DNA from: Nautilus pompilius
Lineage: Eukaryota > Mollusca > Cephalopoda > Nautilida > Nautilidae
Length of the DNA stretch: 64,000 nt
Direction: 5' to 3'
NCBI GenBank assembly: GCA_018389105.1
Contig: JACATO010000317.1
Span: 2,327,001 to 2,391,000, forward strand
Part shown: in pieces, positions 39,701 to 51,700 of the stretch
How the letters are laid out: the number at the start of each line of letters is the position of its first letter
Position numbering within the stretch: the stretch's first letter is position 1
Notes under the pieces: generated by a model
Told to the model about the DNA's origin: nothing
Seen by the model: the letters and a program-made list of their open reading frames with translations, nothing else
Databases searched by the model: none
Translations under genes and position numbers: made by a program

Positions 39701-42700
39701 ACAATACAAATTTTCACACAATTTTCAAACCAAAGATTTGATACTCGATCATTGGGTACTAATAACTTTAACTTAGTTGAAAAAAATTTAAAGCAGTTTA
39801 CATATTGTTTTTTTTTTTTTTCTGTTTTCATTTTGATTTTTTTTTTTTTTTTTCACATCTTTAGTTGTTAACACAGATTTATTAGGTTAAACCAGGGGCG
39901 TAGCTAGCGTTTGTGCCGCCCGGGGCGGTCGTAGAATTTGCCGCCCTCTAAATAACGTAGAATTTCAAAACCTCCAAAAAATTCATTTTTTATTTATTTA
40001 TTTATTGAAAAAAAAGTACTATTAGAAAATAAAAATTATCAAATATATAATGAGAAAATATTGATATTCAATTCAAAATTAATTAGAAGTGACTCACTTC
40101 AAGTGAGCAAATTTCTTTTACAGCAAATTTTAGAAAAACTTTCTTCCTTTCAAAAAACTACCATTAAAAATTGAACGAAAAATTCAGGAAAAAAATAATA
40201 TCTGGAAAAATAGAACGAAAAAATACATTATATATGTAACATACTGTCTGTCCTGAACTAAATTTGACAAACGCGCACTCGGACCAAAAAATGCCGCCTC
40301 CCAAAACGTGCCGCCCAGGACGGACCGCCCCTGCCGCCCCCTATTAGCTACGCCCCTGGGTTAAACGTTTTCTTTCCAAAATGACTATCCTAATCGGGTT
40401 AGGGTTATTTTTTTTACATCCTCTGCAGATGCACGTAAATTCAAAAAGGACAAGTCGATAAATCCTCATTACATGTTTGGTAAGTAATTTTGTGTCGCTT
40501 ACTTGGAGAGAGACTTTTCTTCTTCTTTCTTTTTTTTTATTTTAGTGATTGCATCAACTTTTTCTCTTGCCATCTATCATGTTCCATTATTGTTTAGAGG
40601 TTCTCTCTTTTCTTTTCTTTTTTTTCCTTATTTTCACTTCCTTATTTTTCATCATTCATCAAATCTGCTTAAATATTTCAAATGGAGTCTTGCTTTCTCT
40701 CTCTCTCCTTCTCTCCGGTTGTGGATCCAAAAGTTGTTGGATTCTAGGCATCTTTTCTCTTATGTTAACAGGCACTGCTAAGTTTAAATAAACCAGCTGC
40801 CTCATCTGTTTGACCATGCATGCCTGTTTATTGTATTTTTTCACAGAAAATTCTTTGTATTAAACCATTTCTTTAGATAAAAAAAAAATTTAGTTTCATC
40901 ATCATGATCTTTATTCACAGCTTATTCTATAAAACTCATTTTAAAACATTTTCAGAAAACTAAACTGCTATAGGCAAAATCAGACTGGAAACGATTTCTC
41001 TTTGAAGAACGAAGAGAATTATTTGGTATTGCTCACACCTCTTTATTGTCTGTTGACATAGAGAAGTTATTTTAGAAAAAATATGAAACAGAGCCCATTG
41101 AAGAGAAAATATTTTAAATGAAATTTGACAAAAAAAGGTTTTAGCATCTATTACTAAAGTTAGATGTAAATTTTCTTTAATAAACAAAACAAAAGAAAAC
41201 TTTAAAAATAGATTTTTTTTTTTCGCCTTTGGTTACTGATAGATAAGAACACCTTTCAGGAATATTTTGGTCAAATTATTATTGGTCAAGATGAACCAAG
41301 TGTTTGATCACAGGCTGTAAGGCAAACAGTATGCTTATAAGAACAGCGTAAAAAAACACCATTTAACTCTGCTTAAGAACTTGCCATGTTACCATCAAAG
41401 ATTTCAGATTTGTCATTTCTGCCTGAAAGACAACTCTGTAAGTTTTTCAAAGACTTATTTGGTCTGTTAGCCGACTGCCAGGCAATATTGTGTTGATGAA
41501 ATAGAATCTCTGCTTTATTTCAACAAGAAAACAGAAAGCTTAAAAATTTGAAGCAATAAGGCAGAAATTAAAATGTGAATAACTTGATTTAGAAAAAAAC
41601 AAAACCTTATTTAATCTAACATAATTCTAATCCAAAACTTTGTTTTGAAATGCAATGCTAGAATTAAAATTTTTTTAAAGTTTTATTTCTGTTTTAAACT
41701 AATAGACATTCAACCATCTGAAAGTTTAATCTCAAGTGATAAAAAGTACATTATGGAACTGTTGTAGCATATTTACAGAAAATGGCAGACATTTAAAAAT
41801 TACAAAACACTATCTGCCTTGTCTTTTGTTAAAGACCGATGCCATAATATCAGCTGACTTTCTTTGCTGTTGAAAAAAGTACTAAGCTGATTTTTTCTCA
41901 TTTACCACGCAAAGCAAAACAGTATTTCTAACAGAAAGAGCACCTGTTACAGTATTTAAAGCTAAGAATAATTAATTTTAGTAGCAGGAGTATTGGTGGA
42001 CAAAGTTACAACTGGAAAGTAGATTTTTTGACAAAATTATATGTATTTTATGTTTTAATCAGCAATAGCACTTTAACATTATTTTTGTTTTTAATTATTA
42101 AAAAATTACTTGGTAGTAGCATGCATTTAATATCTAATTTATGCATAAAAATTTACTCATGAAAGGCTACATTTTTAGTTGAATAAACAAAGTAGCTTTA
42201 TTCTCATTGTTTTTTTTTTTTCACATAGTTTGTGCTTGATGATGTTCTGTTATTAATGTTGGCATAAAAAATATTTGACATTTGTTTCACTAGAAAAATA
42301 CATCTGTGACGCATTTACTTTCATCAGCCTGAATGTTTGAACTTTGGTGAAGTGATATCATAGCTTTTCTTTTACACTTGATTTGCTCTGCATGGTACCT
42401 TTGATTCCACTGGTGGTAAACAGTAGTCAACAAAAACTTATAATTTGTAAAAGCTGACACTCTATTAACTATCAAACAAACAAGCTTAATTAGCATCTTT
42501 TAAACATTAAATTTTTTAAAGGCATACTTTAAAATAAAGGCATTTTCTGTGTATTCTTAGAGCAGTCAAACCTTTGAAATAAATCTATATAGAGTAGTGA
42601 CTGTTTTTATGTTTTTTTCTTATTAAATATTTTCATTATGTACAGATGAGAGAATGTTATGGACTTGTTTCTGTTTGAGATTCCAGTTACTTTATTGTTG

Positions 42701-45700
42701 TTGTTTATTGCTTTTCAGTGGATGTTTTCAAAGGATCTACCTCAAGCAATCTTGCAATGAAACACCAGTAGCATTATATTTTTACCAAACAAACTGCATT
42801 TTCAAGATTTTGCTAGATGCTCATTTTAAGACAAAATGGAATGTATATAAATATATTTGAGAATCTACACTAGTGCACATAAATCGGAGACTTCCCATAT
42901 TATTACAGATAATGTATTGGTGTCATCAAAAGTGTTAGTGTTTATATAATTTAGGAATTTTGTGTAGTTTTTAAGACTATATAAAAACTATCTTCATGGT
43001 GGTCAATAGGATTACTTGGATGGTGCAAGATATAGAAAAACCTCAAAATCAAAGGAACAGATTTGGATGGACTTAAAAAAAAAAATATGGAAGTCAATTT
43101 CATTGGAATAACTACAAAGTCTATGAGCATTTAGGTAGCAGTGGTACCAATTGTTAATAAATAAATTATTGTAAACCATCAAAATGGATATTTCATATAA
43201 CCTCAACAGATATACTTTATGTAAAATTCCGTATTACACAGACTTGATATAAGTAAATAGGCCCCTCAAGACTTAAATAGACTATTATAATTACATGATA
43301 AATACACATATTGCAAAATATAAGAACAGATACAGGTCAGAGGAAGCCTTCGTTTGTGCACCGTGATGCCACAAACATTGGTTCATGGGAAGACTAAAAG
43401 GGAATGTATAGTTGGGCAGTAGGACATTATTAGAAGTCAGTAGTAAATGTCCAAGACACTGGATATTTAATTGTTGATTGTTAACTGGTGATTGTCAATT
43501 TATACAGAAAGTATTAAATAATTACTTATGTATGTTCTGGATGTCCAAAGTCATCAGAATGTACACTTCATCTATGAAAATGAGCATGGAAGCTGAACCT
43601 TGGCATTTGGCTGCAAATGTAGCAGAACATGTGCAGGTGTCCATAAGATGATATCTCCACAGTATGCAGCATGAGTACGAGTCTGGTGGTCTGCAAAGAA
43701 ACTAACATTTGCTTGAACATCAACATTATCTGAGGACTTCTGACTATCTATTCAAATATAATTTTATGGAAGATGATGCTCCTGCTCTCATTGCCTTTCA
43801 AAGTAAAAATGAATGAGAGTGGGACTTCACAATTTTGCCATGACCTGGCCAATCACTGGACATAAATCTACATGTGCTCAATGGGGTCCATCTCAATCCC
43901 TGCAAAAGCATCTCCATAAACTTACTTCCAGGACTTCCTAATACAGAGCTGTGCAAGAAATGGGTTACATCATATAGACCATGATTACTGATCTTGTCCA
44001 TGTATTGTGTTAGCACATTGCTGCCTTTCAAAAACAAAGAGTTGCACCACAGTGCATTAATTCCATTCATATTTTTCCAGTGTTATGTATATTTTTAGAA
44101 TAAACTGTTGTTAATTTAAACTTGGGTATCTAGTTTCTATGAATTCTGATGTTATTGACGACTTGACTTCATATTATTTGCAATAATATTAGCCGGTATT
44201 TTACACACAGTAATGTGTATCTATCCTGATGTTGCATTCTTTTGTCACATAATTTTCTTTTTCAAAGAATAATTTAAGAGGTGGTTATTTTGCTTTATTA
44301 TATGAAAGATAAAGATTATCCTTTAAAAATTTTTTTGATAATATAGCAGTATTCTATTCATAATGCATACACATGTTCTTCATACTTTACTCTCTTTTTT
44401 TGCAAACACCATTATAAATCTACTTAATTTACTTAATAAATTTTACAAAATCAGTGTTCAAACATTAAATGAAGGAACAAAAGATATTTTACTTCAGTAT
44501 TGAAATTCATTGCATAATTTAAAATTTGAGAACAGTAACAAAGAACTAAGGGGAAATTTTGCTGATCTCCCCTCTTTTTTTTTTTTTTTTTAAAAAAAAG
44601 TGATATATTTTGTTAAAGAGTAAAAACCAGTATGAGCGAATGTATTTTATAAATAAAATGGGTGTAGTTGCCTTGCTGTAGTGGCAGTTTGATCTTTAAA
44701 TCTTTGAATTTTTTTCAGTTTTAATGACTTACAGTTGCTGATGTACTTCTGTTGCTTATCCTTTAATGTTTTTCTTCAAGAGATCTTGCTGATTCCAATA
44801 TTAGATCTCTATTGGTTGAATCCTGTTAAAATCAGATTTCTGTAAAGGATCTTATTGTTCCAACTAAAGCAAGACACTTGCTTTGACACTATCAGAGTGT
44901 ATTCTGGCTGTGTCTGTGTGTGTGGGATCAGGTTGACTGACCAACATTTTATTTTACTGACAAACACATTATGTATTTACAATTTGTTATTATGAGCAAT
45001 ACTATGTAAAAAAATCTAACACTGATCTGTTTTCTTTGCTGCCTAGGATTGTGGCTATTTTTTTCATTTTCAACATTTCTGAGAGCTGTGCATCAAACAA
45101 ATTCCTCAGCTCTTCTGACAGTCATTTTTCTTTTATATAGTTTTTGATTATATAGTATATGCTCACATGTGCTTTTTCCCAACCAGTGTTTCAAATTTTC
45201 TGTGCCATGCCTCCACTTTATTTTGTTTCTTTGATATCTCTAAATCTCTGCTTGTGTATGGATCAAAATTGTGGAGGTGTGGGCATAGTAGTGCCCCACA
45301 ATTGACATTTATTTCTGAATGTTGTTCTCACTCTTCTATAAACATTATTATTCATGAACCATTGAATCATGGATCAGTCTCTTTGGGAATCATGGTCTTT
45401 CCTCCTTTGAAAGGAATTTAAAATAATGCAAAGTATTGCCAGAGTCACAATATGTTGCCTATTTAAACTGATGTTTTGTTTTCTTTATACTTTGCCCCAA
45501 GACCATTCTTCTGACTTGGTGCTCATAAGTGCAAAGACATGCAGCAGAACTTTTGCACAATTGATGCCTAAATAGTGCATAGCTGCCAGAATAGTGTTGG
45601 TTCAGTCTTAAAAGTTTTTCCCATTATACAATACTTTAACAGGTTATAACAACTGTTTTCTGGTTTGGTAGATAATAAGTTATCTTTGTTTATGGTTCTC

Positions 45701-48700
45701 ATAGCTTTTGGGACTTCTATGCTGTCCAATGAAGATGGCTTCATCAGGCAGTCTTCTTTTTGTGCTTGCTTTATAACCTTCTGCAATACATGGTGATTTG
45801 GCATTGAATGTTATCAAGCATCAGGCATATTATTGTTCTGATCTCATAATTTGGGCAGGCAATCTTAGTTCTTTTGAGCAACCAGCATATTTTTGGGCAA
45901 ACATGCAGTATTTTGTCTTAATTTTTTTATGTTAGCAATTGTTTTTTTCAAAGGTTTCTTGGTTTGCCATCCTACCTCAAGCATTCAACTGGACACCTGT
46001 TGCTGATAATTCCTAGTTAAGCATGTCACTAGTTTTTCTGGGATCTTGCTTGTTCATTCATATTAAATGACTTTGAATCATCTCTGAGTGATGTTTTTTT
46101 TTTGTTTTCTTCTGCATTTGCCTTTCCTTGATGGGAATATTGAACCTGTGGTTTATTTCTTCTAAATGAATTTACTGACTGCTCCCGCACTAAATTTGAC
46201 TTCATAGGCAACTTTGCTTTGTGGGTGATGTGTGTTCTTTCAAGGCAATTATTTTAGTTCTTTTCTTTGGTATAATGTCCTTAGTCAACTCTAAAACACA
46301 AAAAAGAACACACACGACATGTCTGACTCTGATGACTGACAAGGATATAATAACTTAGGCATAAAGTGAATGACGAGCTCAATATCAAAAGATAACACAA
46401 TAGCTTTAAAAATTATGCATTCATTCCAAAAGAATACACAATAATACAGTGTATACTATAAATAATTTCTTATTGATAAAAAATACAATATTTAAGCTGC
46501 TTTCACTGTTTTTCATTAAAAGCAATGAAAAATCTTATTTTTCTTTCATTTTCACATTAATTTGCACAATACTGTATATCTCTGAACCACCAATTTTGGA
46601 TTCTCCTTGTGGATAGAATGGATTTTACATTTCTTCCCATTCGATCTTCTCACAATTGCATAAAATTACATACATCTTATGCAAAGCCAGTGCCCTTCAA
46701 CAACTACCTGATTCATTGGTAACACCTTTCAACAGAGAAAATGTGCATGAATAGCTGAAATTCGAACTAGGAAAACCAAGGCTATAGTCATTCTTTTGTT
46801 GTTATAATGTATTTGTTGGTAAAATTGTTGGTCAAATGTATGTCAATAAAATAAATTGTCATAATGAATGATAGCTAATTGTACCAGACTTACTTACTTG
46901 TTTTTTTTTTGTTTTTTCACTTGGAGATCTGGTTTCAGTAAGTGAAAGAAAAGGAAGCCAGTTGCTACTACATTTTTTAGTATTGTTAAATATAACTTTA
47001 CAAAGAAATTCTTTTCAGACTTTTTCCTAGATTTATTAAACGAGAAAAATGTGAAGACTTTTTTGTTTCATTGCTCGCTGTTAAATCAGCAACAAAAGCT
47101 GCTCAACAAATGTCTTCTATTTTCTGAAGCAAAATGAAGCTGAATTCAGGTAAGTTGAACTTATAAATGCACAGTGAGCATTTCTACTTGCATATTAATT
47201 TTAATCTTTTGACTATTTATTGCTTTTCAGGAAAGCAGTTTTCTCAAATTTTTATTGTATCCACAATTCTGAATCTAACATAAAGTGTGCATACAAATAA
47301 TGATAAACTTTTTTTTTTTCTTATCTAATAAATCAACAGGCACTCAAGATTTGCATCTGTAGTCGTGTTACTTGCCAGCATACCGACTTAGCAGCTTAGT
47401 CTTTTAGCTGCTGCTGTGGTTGATAACAATCAAATCCCTGGACACTATTTTCAATTGTACACCATCTGCTTATTTTCTTTTCTCCAGAAATTGTACGTGC
47501 CTTCACCTACGTTATCAACCAGGGGTGGGCCATGTACTGGGGTACATCACGCTGGAGTCCCACTGAAATAATGGTAAGTTGTGTTGTACCGTTTAGCAGT
47601 ACATGATTATTCTAGATGAAATCAGAGTTTCTTACTAATGGTTTGAATGCTGTATGCAGTTTTGAAAGACTTACCATTTTTAGAATGGGTTGGAGATCTA
47701 GTGTTTAGATCTTTAAAATATATATAATGTCAAGGTGTCTGGTAAAAAAAATGAAATGTATGTATATATATCGAGATAGGAAGATCTCTTTTTATTAGAC
47801 TTAGAAAAACAAACATTTTAAAACTTTCTGATCTTGTAGATATAATGTCAGTTTTAAATATCTAGATATCAAAATTAAGTATTTTAGATTATAAGAATGC
47901 ATGTTGTAATTTCTTCATTTTCTCTCCTGGAAACTTAAATGTATTCACTTCATTTGATTTGCTATTATTTATTTATTAAAATTTATTTTCCTTTTCTTTA
48001 ATTTAGTAACGAGGTCTTCCATTTTCTTCTTTCTGAGAAATGGCTGTTCTTTGGGCAGAAGGAACATTATAAAAGCACTCTGAGCTGTCTTTAGGTGACT
48101 GAAATAATTAATAGTTGTAACCCTTGTAATGAGGACTGGTAGAAAGTAATTTAACATTATCGTTAGCAGACAGCTTAATATGTATCTTGACTGGTGTGAG
48201 CAAATCAATACACTGGTGGTGGTGTTCTTGGCAGCCCCTACACAACACTGGTTACAGAAATGTAACTAGTTACAAGTGGGTAAACATCTAAACTAAACAG
48301 AGATACTCTTTCCTTAATAAAGATTCTGGCGTATTGATCAAGTTCTGATATCTGCTTGAAAAATTTGACTGGAGAGAAAATCCTGAGCTGTCTTGTGACT
48401 TTGTAAGCAACCCTAAATAGCTATTTCAATCTTTGCTATGTGGCAGTTTGCCAGTTGCTCTAAAATTTCAGAAATATTCCTCAAGAATATTAACCCTTAC
48501 ACTATCTATCTACCATTGGTACAAACAGAAATATCACATTACTAGTCTAATATTATAAACAATTTAGCATTGAACATTTTAATTTTTAAATATTATCATT
48601 ATTGTTTGGAGTGGTATGTATCAAAGGTCAATAAAGGTCTTAAGTATGCCAGAAGCAGCAGATTAGCAGGTGTGAGGTATATGGCTATTGGGAAGGGTGG

Positions 48701-51700
48701 GAATGAGAATCTGGTTTTAAATCCATGCCCTAGCATTTAAAAGCTACATTTATGACTTACAAAAATGCTTTTTCTTTTCAAGTTGAGATCATTTATGAGA
48801 TCTGATGTAAAATACTTTGTGAAAGGAAACTCCAGCAGGAGAGAAAGCATAAACACATTAGAAAAATATCTATAAAAGGCGAGAAAAAATATTTTCTAAT
48901 TCAAACACATGATTGTGTTGTGTTCTTTTGTTTTATTAGTTTTTTTTAAAATTAATACCATACTCTTTTTTTCTTCATGTAGCTGCATTACAGCAGTGTG
49001 TGCCTTCAGACGGTGAAATTTTTCAGATGCCAGCATCCAAAACATACCACTTAGCCTTCATCTGTTTTTTTTTTTTATATATATATATTCCCTTTTATCA
49101 GGAGGCATATTCCGTAGCTCGACAGTTCAACATGATCCCACCCATTGCTGAACAAGCAGAGTACCACTTATTCCAAAGAGACAAGGTGGAACTACAGATG
49201 CCTGAACTTTACCACAAAATCGGTATGACGTCAAATGCTGTTTACAACCACTTCGATACCTTGAATTTTCGAGATACATTTTGTACTTTCTTTCTTTCTT
49301 TTTTTTTTTTTTCTGCTGACAAATTTTGGTAATTTTATTTAAAAACTACTATCAAGATCTCGTTTTAAAATGAAAACTGGGCACGAGTAATATAATAGCT
49401 CGCTCCCAGCAATAACCTCAAAAGTAGTGCAAGCCCACAGCTCTGAACACGTGTAATGAGCTTGCCAGACATGTTGAGGAAATTTACAGCTTTACACACA
49501 GATGCCAATTTTTTTTGGCATAGTTACCATGCTAGCTTTTGTTTTTTAGCTTCATTTCTACATTGATCACATTTCCATCTACTTGGCCATTTACTATGTT
49601 CTTATTTTTGATTTAGCTAAGATTTTGTGTCTGGTGTTTTTTTTTTTTAAAACTGAAACATTATTTATTTTTTTCTTTCGATCGAGGCTTGCTTATAGCC
49701 ACTTACAGGTGATCAGCGACCGGTGCTAATCAAGCAGTCAGCTCTTCACTTGATTATCATCAGAAATTTTAACGTAGGTTGGAGCCATAGGAAAGAAAAC
49801 CCTATTAGAGTTTTTTTTTAGATGGTGGGAGGAGACTGGAGAGCCTGGAGGAAACCCACACAGGTGAGAAAAGCAAGAAACCGTGTCATGGGAAGTACAC
49901 CAATCCAGCTCTCGCTCGACTCCTGACCTTAGCAGTCCCAGTAGTCTAAATATTGGACTACTGCACAAGTAGATGTGTGCTCAAGTTAGACTTAAATAAA
50001 AATATTAATTTTAAAAACATCTTGTTGCTTAAACCTCCTCTTCCATTTCTAAATTTTAGACATGCAGAACAAAAATTCTTTTTTTCTCATCCCAATTATG
50101 AAAATGATATTAATGTATAATAATGAGGTTGATTTGTCTAAAATTTAATAATCAAGTAAATGAATTGCAACAGTTGCTAACCAAATTGGTATTTCAGATT
50201 GCAACCATTAGTCTACTTGTTAATTTACACTATATTAATGATGCATCATTATATCTATCTCTATTAGTTGTACAAGTAAGAAAGGGAGATTTTATAAACC
50301 CAAACCTTGTTTCGAGTGCTTACAATCATTCTCTGGCAAAGGATTCTGGGTAGATACTACTTAATTACTAAAGTAAACATTTCTTTTACTTTTGACTAAC
50401 TTTCCCTTTTTTGGCATTTTGATTTATTCTAAAGTAATTAAAATCATTTTTAGCTTTTCTTCTGTCATAGTCAGCATATCTCTGATTGATTTTTTTTTTT
50501 AACCATCTTTAGGAAAAGGGAAGGAAGCTAACCCTGTTATAACTATAGATATGAAATGTAACAGTTTGTTTCTATGGTTGATTGATGGTATTACCAACAA
50601 ATCTATGCTCATTAATGCTTTAAATAATTTTCTGTATTATTTATTTGTTCACAGGTATTGGCACTATCACATGGTCACCTCTGGCATGTGGTATCTTGAC
50701 TGGGAAGTATGATGATGGTGTACCCATCCATTCTCGAGCTGCTCTCAAGGTAAAGACATCTCTTATACGTGTATGCTTGAGTATAATACAACTTCTTGTT
50801 GTATCATTTTATTGATTGCTCAAACAAGTAATGATTTTGAAGCCACTTAATACCAAATCTTAAAAACTCCCAAATTATATAAAATACAAGTAAAACTCTA
50901 TTTTGCTTTGATTGTGAATATATGATATGATTTAAATCTTCATTTACAGTGAGATATTTATTTCATATTTTAGATAACTTTCGCCTGGTTTCCCATTCAA
51001 CAACTTTTTGTAGTTTCTAGAATTTTATAAGTTTTTTTTTCTTCTTCTTCTTTTTGGGTTCTAATTGTCCCATATTACTGGGCTTTTGTGGTTGTTGTGT
51101 AACTTATGACAGATAAGTGGATGCGTAACTTTCTGTTTTGTTCTAACTTTAATTTTTTTTTTAACTTAGCCTATAACAGTGCAATTGATATGTTGTTGAT
51201 TTTTCAGGGCTACAGTTGGTTGAAGGATAAGATTTTAGGTGAAGAAGGTCGTCGACAACAAGCTCGTCTTAGGGAAATTGCAGTTGTTGCTGATCGCATT
51301 GGATGTTCACTGTCTCAGCTGGCCATTGGTATATATGAATGTATTAGGATGCACCTTCCATCTTTAAAAATCTTCAAACAGATTTCTTTGTTTTTTGTAA
51401 ATGATTTTTCTTTAAACCTCTACTTTATCTTTTATTATAGGCTTTTGAAAAGTGCATATAAAATACAGCTACCACTCACCAACCTCGGGAGTTACGTTCT
51501 TGCTCCCCAGGGTTGGCAAAACTAAAGGCCTATGGGAAAATGGGAGTTACATTCATTCACTCAATAACCATATAATATAGAATACAGAAATAGTATTATC
51601 TTTAATATAAAAAATGTAGTGAACAAAAATAGTTTTGTTTATCTTTAATATCATGATAATTGTGATCTTGGAGGAGGGAAGCTGGTTGGTGAGGATGCTG

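Larger units (their letters stand above)
36179..47487 (+). other. intron 8 (two introns if the cassette exon is used)
   Basis: 11.3 kb between exon 8 and exon 9; split into 4.2 kb and 7.0 kb if 40429-40479 is included. Holds a tRNA/SINE-head fragment (37208-37256), a Tc1 relic (37740-38160), a hAT-type MITE (39893-40358), another Tc1 relic (43540-43960) and a MULE relic (45480-46230). Remaining sequence is AT-rich and anonymous. Confidence 0.8.

Noticed and set aside
49000..49332. 110-residue open frame on the + strand
   Set aside because: Only residues encoded by 49102-49222 are Kv-beta exon 10; the flanks are intron read-through with low-complexity T-runs.
51106..51525. 139-residue open frame on the + strand
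   Set aside because: Contains exon 12 (51208-51328); the remainder is intron and the left end of a Tigger element.
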